Assembly (NCBI GenBank): GCA_964415885.1 | Contig: CAYQCE010000031.1 | Coordinates: 1 to 37,191, forward strand | Source: CAYQCE01 sp964415885 | Lineage (GTDB): Bacteria > Zixibacteria > MSB-5A5 > JAABVY01 > JAHJOQ01 | Direction of reading: 5' to 3' | DNA length: 37,191 nucleotides | Shown: piece by piece, positions 23,935-31,192 of the stretch | Layout: each line of letters opens with the position of its first letter | Position numbering within the stretch: the stretch's first letter is position 1 | The notes under the pieces: generated by a model | Told to the model about the DNA's origin: nothing | Databases searched by the model: none | The model's input: only the letters and a program-made list of their open reading frames with translations | Program-made: the position numbers and the translations under genes

Positions 23935-24477
23935 ATGAAACCGACTCAAACTGATTATATAATCCTCGCATACATGCGGGAAAGCCCTCTGCACGGCTAT
24001 AGGCTGGTCGAGAAGATGCAGGAGGAGAAGCTCGATATTATTGCGTCGTTCTCGGTACCGAACATCTACGCGGCACTGCGAAAGCTTTACAAGAACGGCC
24101 TGATCGATATGGAGATCAAACGCAGCGAATCGCGGCCGGACCAGAAGATATACTCTCTCACCGACGAGGGCCGCGCGCATCTTGACGGCTTCTTCAAGGA
24201 CGAGTCGGTTTTCAGCCAGGAAATACGTTTCACATCCGACCTCGTTTTTCTACTGTCGGAGAAGCTCGGCATGGACGCTTCAGCCGCAGCGGATTCGCTC
24301 GAGAAGAGGCTCGATCAACTAATGAACAGTCTGACCAGCGTGCAGGATGCACTGAAGGAGTTGCAGGCAGCCGCCGCTGGATCCGAGCTTGCCACTGAAG
24401 CGGCGTTTCAGCACCAGATTCGCTTCCTGAAACATGAGATCGATTTCTACAGGAAACTGATAAAGGACCTCAAATAG
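23935..24477 (+). CDS. PadR-family transcriptional regulator
   Basis: The 180-residue protein has the PadR winged helix at about residues 1-85: DYIILAYMRESPLHGYRLVEKM, the recognition region FSVPNIYAALRKLYKNGLI, and the wing ending YSLTDEGRAHLDGFF. A C-terminal coiled region (about 95-180) is typical of the Vir_act_alpha_C type used for dimerisation. PadR proteins usually repress a neighbouring transporter or stress gene and often themselves. The start at 23935 is set by the promoter just upstream; no strong ribosome binding site fits in the very short leader. The gene ends 2 bases from the convergent lipA, and no obvious target lies beside it. Confidence 0.9.
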   Translation: MKPTQTDYIILAYMRESPLHGYRLVEKMQEEKLDIIASFSVPNIYAALRKLYKNGLIDMEIKRSESRPDQKIYSLTDEGRAHLDGFFKDESVFSQEIRFTSDLVFLLSEKLGMDASAAADSLEKRLDQLMNSLTSVQDALKELQAAAAGSELATEAAFQHQIRFLKHEIDFYRKLIKDLK

Positions 24478-24479
24478 GT

Positions 24480-25361
24480 TCAGCTTGCGGAGGCAAGCTC
24501 GCTCGCATGATACGATGATCGTACGAGTGGTCCCGCAAGAACTGCATCGAAGCTGTAGCGGAGAGCCGTCTCGCGTATCTCTTCGAATTCATCGGGCGTG
24601 TAGTATTTTTCGACCGGGCGATGGTCATCCGAGGGTGCGAGATATTGACCGATTGTCAGGAGCTGACAGCCGACCGAGTCGAGATCCTCCATGCATTCGC
24701 GGATTTCATCGCGAGTTTCACCGAGACCTGCCATGATGCCGGATTTCGATCGAATCGCATCTTCACTCAGCTCGCGCACTCTGCGGATCAGCTCCAGCGA
24801 GCGATCGTAATCCGCTCCGCTCCGAATCTCCTCTGTGAGCGAGCGAACCGTTTCGAGATTATGATTGATAACATCGGGACCGGAGTCCACGACCATCTGC
24901 AGACTCTCTTTGCTCCCCATGAAATCCGGGATCAGAACCTCTACTCCGGCGTCGGGACAGAGTGTCTTGATTCGACGCACTGTTTCAGCGAAATGAGCCG
25001 CTCCGCCATCGGTGAGGTCATCTCGAGTCACCGATGTCACGACCGCATATTTCAGCCCCATGCGCCGTACCGCCTCGGCGACGTGCGCGGGTTCGTCCGG
25101 ATCGAGAGGTGAGGCGTTGCCGGTCGAAACGTTGCAGAATCTGCAGGCGCGAGTGCAGCGTTCGCCCAAAATTAGAAACGTCGCGGTCTTCTTCGACCAG
25201 CATTCCAGCCGGTTGGGACAGTTAGCCTCCTGACACACGGTGTGCAGCGTGAGATCGCCGAGCATTTTCTTGACTTCGGAGTAAGTCTGGCCAAGCGGCG
25301 CTTTGACCTTGAGCCAACTCGGTTTCCGGTTGGTTGTTTTATCGGGAGATCGCATCAGCAT
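24480..25361 (-). CDS. lipA: Lipoyl synthase LipA
   Basis: This radical-SAM enzyme inserts two sulfurs into octanoyl chains on lipoyl domains. All expected motifs are present: auxiliary cluster Cys43, Cys48 and Cys54 (CQEANCPNRLEC), radical-SAM cluster Cys69, Cys73 and Cys76 (CTRACRFC), and the C-terminal RSSYHA whose Ser ligates the auxiliary cluster. The length of 293 is normal. The ATG at 25361 is 3 bases after the trxB stop; an ATG two codons later has better spacing to AAGG and may be the true start. No lipB or lplA lies beside it. It is the last gene of the apparent four-gene minus-strand operon. Confidence 0.97.
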   Translation of the reverse strand: MLMRSPDKTTNRKPSWLKVKAPLGQTYSEVKKMLGDLTLHTVCQEANCPNRLECWSKKTATFLILGERCTRACRFCNVSTGNASPLDPDEPAHVAEAVRRMGLKYAVVTSVTRDDLTDGGAAHFAETVRRIKTLCPDAGVEVLIPDFMGSKESLQMVVDSGPDVINHNLETVRSLTEEIRSGADYDRSLELIRRVRELSEDAIRSKSGIMAGLGETRDEIRECMEDLDSVGCQLLTIGQYLAPSDDHRPVEKYYTPDEFEEIRETALRYSFDAVLAGPLVRSSYHASELASAS

Positions 25362-25364
25362 GCC

Positions 25365-26306
25365 TTACGCGATCTTGAGCTCTTTGTCGTGGAGCTTCTC
25401 GATATGTTTCTCAGCGGCAACCGCGGCGGTTGTACCGTCACCGACAGCATTCGTGATCTGACGAACCAATTGGGCTCGCACGTCGCCGACGGCGTAGATA
25501 CCGGGAACCGAGGTCTGCATCTTCTCATCGGTCAGGATATACCCGCCCTGATCCTTGCGGATCGCCTCGCGCACGAGGTTCGAATTCGGCTTGAAGCCGA
25601 TAAAAATGAAGATCGCACCGACTTCCAGATCCGACTCTTCGCCGGTCTTGATATTCTTCAGGCTGAGGGACGTCACCCTCTTGTCGCCATTGATCGATTC
25701 GACGACCGTATCCCAAATGAACTCCATCTTGTCATTCGCGAACGCTCGGCTCTGAATCACCTTCTGTGCGCGCAACTGATCTCTTCGATGTATGAGAATC
25801 ACCTTCTTGCCGAACCTGGTAAGGAATATCCCCTCCTCGACGGCAGCATCGCCACCGCCCACGACTGCGATCACCTCGCCCTTGAAGAACGCCCCGTCAC
25901 ATATCGCGCAGTAAGAAACACCCTTGCCAGAGAATTCTTTCTCTCCCGGTACATGCAGCAGATTGGGCGATCCGCCTGTCGCAAGTATAACCGCCTTCGC
26001 AGTGAGCTCACGATCGGTTGTTTTTACCACGCGAACGTCTCCGCGACAGTAAACCTCGAGCACCTCTTCGGATACTATCTCGACACCGAACTTCCTGGCA
26101 TGATCGGCCATCTTCTGCGACAGCTCAGCACCGGATATATGCTCGAAACCGGGATAGTCTTCCACCTCTTCGGTATTCGCTATCTGGCCACCTGGAAGGT
26201 ACTTTTCGAGGATCAGTGTCCTTAGCTCTGCACGTGACCCATACAGCCCCGCTGTTAATCCACCCGGGCCGCCGCCCACAACGATGATGTCATAATCTGT
26301 TTTCAT
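25365..26306 (-). CDS. trxB: Thioredoxin reductase
   Basis: The 313-residue flavoprotein has the FAD-binding motif VVGGGPGGLTAGLYGSRA near the N-terminus, the redox pair Cys133/Cys136 in CAICDG, the NADPH-binding GGGDAAVEEGIFLTRF, and the FAD motif GIYAVGDVRAQLVRQ near the C-terminus. It reduces thioredoxin at the expense of NADPH; some anaerobe relatives use ferredoxin or NADH, which cannot be told from the sequence. CAICDG replaces the more common CATCDG, a known variant. GGGAGATG lies before the ATG. Spacing of 3 bases to lipA and 51 to the upstream cobO supports an operon. Confidence 0.95.
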   Translation of the reverse strand: MKTDYDIIVVGGGPGGLTAGLYGSRAELRTLILEKYLPGGQIANTEEVEDYPGFEHISGAELSQKMADHARKFGVEIVSEEVLEVYCRGDVRVVKTTDRELTAKAVILATGGSPNLLHVPGEKEFSGKGVSYCAICDGAFFKGEVIAVVGGGDAAVEEGIFLTRFGKKVILIHRRDQLRAQKVIQSRAFANDKMEFIWDTVVESINGDKRVTSLSLKNIKTGEESDLEVGAIFIFIGFKPNSNLVREAIRKDQGGYILTDEKMQTSVPGIYAVGDVRAQLVRQITNAVGDGTTAAVAAEKHIEKLHDKELKIA

Positions 26307-26357
26307 AGCTCATCTCCCTTGTTCTATCCGAATAAACCAGGATAACGATTTCGGCCG

Positions 26358-26906
26358 CTAAAAGTCAACTCCCTGCTGCGCGAGAATGCCCTGCTGGAAC
26401 GGGTGTTTGATCTCGCGCATTTCTGTCGCAAGGTCCGATCGATCGATAATCTCCTGCGGGGCGTTCCGTCCGGTCAACACCAGATGAAGGTCCTCGGGCT
26501 TCTGATTCAGAAGCTCGAGAACATCCTCAAGCTCTATGAGCTTCAATCCGAGAGCGACGTTTATCTCATCCAGGATCAGAATATCCCACTTGCCGGAGAG
26601 CATCTCTTCTCTGCTCTTCTCGAGTGTCTTCTTCGCCGCCTTGATGTGCGTGGAGATATCCTCCTTGTCGTCGATGATCCCCACGAAACCTTTGCCGAGC
26701 TGCTCGAGATCGACATACTCGGACAAGAGCTTGATTCCATCCAGCTCGCCGTAATGCCAGGTTCCTTTTATGAACTGGATTATCTTGACCTTCTTCTTGT
26801 ATCCGGCGGCTCTAATACACATCCCGAGCGCGGCCGTGGTCTTGCCCTTGCCATCGCCGGTATAGACCACAATCAGGCCCTTCTTCTCCATCTTCGGCTT
26901 TTCCAT
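26358..26906 (-). CDS. cobO: Cob(I)alamin adenosyltransferase (CobO/BtuR type)
   Basis: The 182-residue protein has the P-loop GDGKGKTT at residues 17-24 (GLIVVYTGDGKGKTTAALG), then IQFIKGTWHYGEL and ILDEINVAL, all characteristic of the CobA/CobO/BtuR family. It transfers the adenosyl group of ATP to cob(I)alamin to make coenzyme B12. No other corrinoid gene lies in the window, so it may serve salvage or a B12 enzyme elsewhere. AGGAG lies before the ATG at 26906. The gene begins 35 bases after the dehydrogenase stop on the same strand. Confidence 0.95.
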   Translation of the reverse strand: MEKPKMEKKGLIVVYTGDGKGKTTAALGMCIRAAGYKKKVKIIQFIKGTWHYGELDGIKLLSEYVDLEQLGKGFVGIIDDKEDISTHIKAAKKTLEKSREEMLSGKWDILILDEINVALGLKLIELEDVLELLNQKPEDLHLVLTGRNAPQEIIDRSDLATEMREIKHPFQQGILAQQGVDF

Positions 26907-26941
26907 TACAGCTCCTGTTTCAACTTCAGTATCAACAGAAT

Positions 26942-29674
26942 TTAACAGGTCAGATCATTTACAAGTTCCACCACGTGCTTGACCCGCTCGGGCGCCTTGA
27001 GGCCGTCTCTGAACTGATACAAACAAGTAGGGCAGCTCGATAGAAGATACTCCGCACCAGACATATCGAAACCGCGTTTTTTGCGCTCGAATATCTTCAA
27101 GCCATTCTCATACTGGAAGACATTGTATGTCCCGGCAGCACCGCAACACCGATCCGCGTCCTCCATCTCCATCAGCATCACGTTAGGCAGGCTTCGGATC
27201 AGCTCATGCGTCTCCTCCACACGGCCCACCTCCCGCAGATGACACGGCTGATGAAACGCCACGCGAACCTGCTTGTCATTCTCGGTGAACTTCAGATCGG
27301 CATGCTTGAAGAGAAACTCGGTTATGTCGCAGCTTTTCCCGGCGAGCATTCTTGCCTTCTCGCGATACTCCGGATCATCGCGCAGCAGCTTCGAATACGA
27401 GTGCAGTTCACCCAGACAGGTCGCGCATGTCACGAACACATGTTTGTAATCGAGCAGCGCATCGATATTTCGACGCGCGAATTCCTGCTCGTAGTCGAAA
27501 CAACCGTACATCTGCTGCGGCATACCACAGCAGTACTGGGTCGGCAGTGAAACCGAAAACCCTGCTTTCTTCAATACCTCGATTGCTGCGTGCGGGGCAT
27601 TGGATTCGATCAGCTTGTCCGCGCATCCGTAGAAATACGCCACGTCGGCGTCCTTCTTGTCGACGAGCTCCGGGTATTTCTCGGGAAGCGCCTTCGAGGC
27701 AAACTTCGGGAGAATACGCCTCCTGTCGAGATGGACGAAAGGCCTGCTTGCAATGTCCACTGCGAAGCGCGCGGGCTTGTTGTCGATGAGGCTCATCATA
27801 CGACGAAGCCGCTTGCCGAGCCTGGTGAACTTCTCAGGCTCCGATTGGATCGAAAATATCCTGCGTGCAATCCTGCTCTGCTTCTCTGACCTGCGGGCGG
27901 TCACGTACTCGGAGACATCGACTCCGGACGGGCACACTATCAGGCAGTTCTTGCAGCCGAGACATCCGTCGAGAAGATGCTTCGCCTTATGCCTTCGGAA
28001 TTCAGGCGTGAGCATAATCCGCACCCAACCTCGCGAACTCATCTCTTCAGTACTGTAGATGCCGTAGGCCGGACAGTAATTATTGCATTTACCGCAGGAC
28101 GAACAGAGTCGTGTCAGCTTGTCGAAATCGAGATAGTCTGCGAATTCATGCTTTCCGAGCATTACACCCGGGTTCATCAGACTGGCTGGGTTAAGCTCAT
28201 GATGAATTTTCTCGAATATTGAGTACAGTTCAGTACCATATATACGTTGCACTACCGGCGCGCGCAGACGGCCGTCACCGTGCTCGGCGGTCGATGATCC
28301 CCCGAGTGCCGCGACCTCTTCGTACACGTCCCTATAAAGCCGCTTCGCCGTCTTGAGGCCTTCCGGAGTTGACATGTCGAGTACCGGCCTGAGATGGAGA
28401 TTGCCATCACCAATATGGCCGTATATCCCCGCTGTCAGACCCTCTCGCTTGAATAGAGCGTTCGAGTAACGAACGAGCTCCGGTACCCGATCACCCGGGA
28501 CCTCGACGTCTTCGATGAAGCCGAACGGCTTGGCGCGCCCCTGATGTCGATAGAGCGTCGGCATGATGGCCTTGCGAGCCTTCCACAGCTCATTCTGTTT
28601 CTTGATATCGAACTCCGCTTTCGGCGGCTCAGAGAGGTTATACTCGCGCGCGATCTCATTCGCGGCCTCGACCTTTTCGTCGAGCGGAGGATCGTCATAT
28701 TCCATGATAAGCATCGCATCCGCACTCTGCGGGATGCCGTACTTGTCACGGCCTATCAAGTCCATTGATGAGCTGTCGACCAGCTCCAGCGCACACGGCC
28801 CGGACGGGAGTAGTTCGACCACTGCCTCACCGACATCATCAAGATCGTTAAAAAATATCTGCATAGTGACCCGCTTTGTCGGCTTCTCGATCACACGGAG
28901 ACGGGCGCCGATGAATATTCCGAGTGTGCCTTCGGAGCCAACAAAGAGCCTCGGAAGCGAGAATATCCCCTGATCGAGCTTGTCAACAACCGCAAGTAGG
29001 TTGTATCCCGCCGAGTTCTTCTTCAGTCGTGGGAAATCCTTGCGAATCACCTCTCGATTAGCATCGATTATCTTGTAGATCTTTGCGAATGGCTCGTACG
29101 ATGCGACAAGCTCGTCGGACTCCTTACTACCGAGTTCTACGTCGCGAAGAACCAGGCGTCTGCCATCCGGCAGCAATACATCGAGCGACTCCACATAGTC
29201 CGCAGTCAAACCATACTTGACCGAATGCGACCCGGATGAATTATTGGCGAGCATTCCGCCGAGTTGACATGTATCACCGGACGATGGATCCGGGGCGAAC
29301 CATAATCCCAGCGGCTCCAGTCGCTTGTTAAGATGATCGAGCACTATCCCAGCCTCGACATCCACGACCTTGTTCACCGTGTCGATCTTAATTATCCGGT
29401 TCATTCGGGACAGGTCGAAGATAATCCCCTCGCCGATAGCTCCACCGGAGAGCCCTGATCCGCCACCTCTCGGATGGATGGAGATTCCCTCTTCAGCGCA
29501 GACCTTGCGGGCTAATTCGAGATGATCGTCGTTGTGAATCAGCGCGACGGCGGTCGGTTCGATCGCAAATGGGGAGGCATCGGAGGCGTAAGCATGCCGA
29601 GCCGTCCATGTAGTCAGCACATTACCCGGCCCGATAGCCTTTTTCAGATTCTTGATGCAGTTGGATTTACTCAT
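26942..29674 (-). CDS. FAD/Fe-S 2-hydroxyacid dehydrogenase (D-lactate/glycolate type)
   Basis: The 910-residue protein joins two normally separable parts. Residues about 35-510 are a VAO/PCMH flavin oxidase of the GlcD/D-lactate dehydrogenase type (FAD loop HPRGGGSGLSGGAIGEG, then LGGMLANNSSGSHSVKYG, and YGHIGDGNLHLRPV). From Cys524 there is a ferredoxin-type pair (CSSCGKCNNYC and CLGCKNCLIVC). The C-terminal third carries two CCG domains of the GlpC/GlcF/HdrB kind (CCGMPQQMYG and CCGAAGTYN). It should oxidise a 2-hydroxyacid, probably D-lactate or glycolate, and pass electrons through the Fe-S clusters to a membrane or soluble carrier. The exact substrate cannot be decided here. The ribosome binding site is weak. 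An FNR/CRP-like box lies about 60 bases upstream, and cobO, trxB and lipA follow closely. Confidence 0.9.
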   Translation of the reverse strand: MSKSNCIKNLKKAIGPGNVLTTWTARHAYASDASPFAIEPTAVALIHNDDHLELARKVCAEEGISIHPRGGGSGLSGGAIGEGIIFDLSRMNRIIKIDTVNKVVDVEAGIVLDHLNKRLEPLGLWFAPDPSSGDTCQLGGMLANNSSGSHSVKYGLTADYVESLDVLLPDGRRLVLRDVELGSKESDELVASYEPFAKIYKIIDANREVIRKDFPRLKKNSAGYNLLAVVDKLDQGIFSLPRLFVGSEGTLGIFIGARLRVIEKPTKRVTMQIFFNDLDDVGEAVVELLPSGPCALELVDSSSMDLIGRDKYGIPQSADAMLIMEYDDPPLDEKVEAANEIAREYNLSEPPKAEFDIKKQNELWKARKAIMPTLYRHQGRAKPFGFIEDVEVPGDRVPELVRYSNALFKREGLTAGIYGHIGDGNLHLRPVLDMSTPEGLKTAKRLYRDVYEEVAALGGSSTAEHGDGRLRAPVVQRIYGTELYSIFEKIHHELNPASLMNPGVMLGKHEFADYLDFDKLTRLCSSCGKCNNYCPAYGIYSTEEMSSRGWVRIMLTPEFRRHKAKHLLDGCLGCKNCLIVCPSGVDVSEYVTARRSEKQSRIARRIFSIQSEPEKFTRLGKRLRRMMSLIDNKPARFAVDIASRPFVHLDRRRILPKFASKALPEKYPELVDKKDADVAYFYGCADKLIESNAPHAAIEVLKKAGFSVSLPTQYCCGMPQQMYGCFDYEQEFARRNIDALLDYKHVFVTCATCLGELHSYSKLLRDDPEYREKARMLAGKSCDITEFLFKHADLKFTENDKQVRVAFHQPCHLREVGRVEETHELIRSLPNVMLMEMEDADRCCGAAGTYNVFQYENGLKIFERKKRGFDMSGAEYLLSSCPTCLYQFRDGLKAPERVKHVVELVNDLTC

Positions 29675-29730
29675 AGTTCAACCCACAAAATAACCTTTCA
29701 CAAATCAGACGAAAGCTATTTCTGCATTTA

Positions 29731-29744
29731 TTGACTTATATCAA
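29731..29744 (-). promoter_or_regulatory. FNR/CRP-like box upstream of the dehydrogenase operon
   Basis: TTGACTTATATCAA matches the FNR-type palindrome TTGAT-N4-ATCAA at 9 of 10 defined positions. It lies 57 bases from the ATG at 29674 and about 235 bases from the divergent Rrf2 gene. A good -10 box for the dehydrogenase is not obvious. The rest of the 305-base divergent region holds only the Rrf2 promoter. Confidence 0.45.
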
Positions 29745-29826
29745 TCTCTTGCCACTCAATCGATGGAAGCCTTTGATTTTGCTAATGATGAGCCGCATAG
29801 TTTGTGAAAATGATAACTTTTTTCCC

Positions 29827-29854
29827 TTGACATGCCCCACTGCCTTCGTATCTT
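29827..29854 (+). promoter_or_regulatory. Promoter of the Rrf2 gene
   Basis: TTGACA (29827-29832) and TATCTT (29849-29854, 4/6) are 16 bases apart. The transcript would start near 29861, giving a leader of about 120 bases before the ATG at 29980. Confidence 0.5.
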
Positions 29855-29979
29855 CTCAAACGGCGTATTATCGGCGAAGTGTGCCCACTTTTTGCGGCAA
29901 GCTTCGTACTTTGATGAACTTACGCAACGTGCTGATGAATGCAGTGGGTTACCGCTGAGGCGGGAAGTAGAGGTTATTG

Positions 29980-30414
29980 ATGCAGTTTACAAAAGCCGAA
30001 GATTACGGTTTGCATGGGATCATATACCTTGCCATGCAACCGGAGGGCAAAGTTACTCCTCTTTCCGAGATCGCAGAAGCTCAGAATGTGCCTGAGAAGT
30101 TTCTCGCGAAGATCTTTCAAAGCCTCTCCAAGACCGGCATAGTAAAATCCCACAGGGGCGTCAAGGGCGGGTTTTCTCTCGGCAGACCAGCCGAAGAGAT
30201 CACGGTGAAGCATGTTCTGGAGTCGATCCAGGGTCCGTATTACGTAGCCAAATGCCTCCGCGATCCCGGGATGTGTGAGATGCGGGATGTCTGTGCCGTA
30301 CGGAAGCTTATGAAAATGACACAGGATAGAATGTTCAGCGTCTTCGAGGAAAACACTCTTGCCGATCTCATCCAGTGGCAAAAGGAAATGATCGCTTCAC
30401 AACAGGCGTCCTAA
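29980..30414 (+). CDS. Rrf2-family Fe-S transcriptional regulator
   Basis: The 144-residue protein has the Rrf2 winged helix (MQFTKAEDYGLHGIIYLAM, then LSEIAEAQNVPEKFLAKIFQ and GVKGGFSLGRP). Three cysteines, Cys92, Cys99 and Cys105, sit in CLRDPGMC....C, close to the positions that bind a 2Fe-2S or 4Fe-4S cluster in IscR and NsrR, although the first gap is one residue longer than in IscR. It probably senses Fe-S status, oxygen or nitric oxide. AGAGG before the ATG at 29980 decides the start over a TTG one codon upstream. No isc or suf genes follow; dcd and nifJ do. Control of the oxygen-sensitive NifJ or of the divergent dehydrogenase is inferred. Confidence 0.92.
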   Translation: MQFTKAEDYGLHGIIYLAMQPEGKVTPLSEIAEAQNVPEKFLAKIFQSLSKTGIVKSHRGVKGGFSLGRPAEEITVKHVLESIQGPYYVAKCLRDPGMCEMRDVCAVRKLMKMTQDRMFSVFEENTLADLIQWQKEMIASQQAS

Positions 30415-30470
30415 GGGCCGTATAAGAAGAGAGTAACAGAAACCGGCTTAATTCGACCCAAGGAGTGAGT

Positions 30471-31025
30471 ATGCCCATCAAGGCGGATCGATGGATTAAG
30501 GAAATGGCTCTGAAGCATAAGATGATTGAGCCTTTCAGTGAAGCACAGGTGCGCGAGGGGAAGATCTCTTACGGCGTCTCATCATACGGTTATGACATCA
30601 GGGTCTCCAACGAATTCAAGATTTTCACGAATATCAACTCGGACATTGTGGATCCGAAGCAGTTCGCGGAGACCTCATTCGTCGACGTTGTTGCCGACAA
30701 CATCCTCATTCCCCCGAATTCATTTGCACTTGCTCGAACCGTCGAGTATTTCCATATTCCTCGAAACGTTCTGACTATCTGCCTTGGGAAATCAACATAC
30801 GCTCGTTGCGGGATAATTGTGAATGTCACGCCGTTCGAACCGGAGTGGGAGGGACACGCCACACTGGAAATCTCCAACACTACCCCGCTTCCGGCGAAGA
30901 TTTACGCGAACGAGGGCATAGCGCAGATACTTTTCTTGGAGTCTGACGAAATTTGCGAGATATCGTACGGAGACAAAAAAGGCAAGTATCAGGCTCAGAT
31001 TGATATAACACTGCCGAAACTTTAG
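30471..31025 (+). CDS. dcd: dCTP deaminase
   Basis: The 184-residue protein belongs to the dCTP deaminase/dUTPase fold and converts dCTP to dUTP plus ammonia for thymidylate synthesis. The region GKSTYARCGIIVNVTPFEPEWEGHATLEISN carries the residues equivalent to E. coli Ser111, Arg115 and Glu138, namely Ser108, Arg112 and Glu133. The C-terminus GDKKGKYQAQ matches the nucleotide-closing tail of the family. AAGGAG (30460-30465) with 5-base spacing sets the start at 30471; an in-frame GTG at 30465 overlaps that site and is unlikely. It may be co-transcribed with the Rrf2 gene 56 bases upstream. Confidence 0.95.
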   Translation: MPIKADRWIKEMALKHKMIEPFSEAQVREGKISYGVSSYGYDIRVSNEFKIFTNINSDIVDPKQFAETSFVDVVADNILIPPNSFALARTVEYFHIPRNVLTICLGKSTYARCGIIVNVTPFEPEWEGHATLEISNTTPLPAKIYANEGIAQILFLESDEICEISYGDKKGKYQAQIDITLPKL

Positions 31026-31032
31026 AAGCGGA

Positions 31033-31063
31033 CCGATCTGGAATCAACTGCAGATTCCATCGG
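31033..31063. other. Stem-loop between dcd and nifJ
   Basis: CCGAT (31033-31037) pairs with ATCGG (31059-31063) and GGAATC (31040-31045) with GATTCC (31053-31058), leaving a CT bulge and a 7-base loop. There is no T-run, so it is not a standard terminator. It may be a processing or stabilising hairpin, or an operator, in the 167-base gap before nifJ. Confidence 0.55.
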
Positions 31064-31192
31064 CACAATACAATGGGAAACGTAGAAGGATGAAATCGTC
31101 AATCAAAGCCCGGTCAGCATACCTGCCAGACAAACATAGCGGGAAGATCCAATACTGAGTTCAATTCCATTCAAATGAAGGAGATGAGATAG

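Noticed and set aside
25242..26225. Long plus-strand frame opposite trxB and the start of lipA
   Set aside because: The minus-strand genes carry unmistakable TrxB and LipA motifs; the antisense frame has none and no ribosome binding site.
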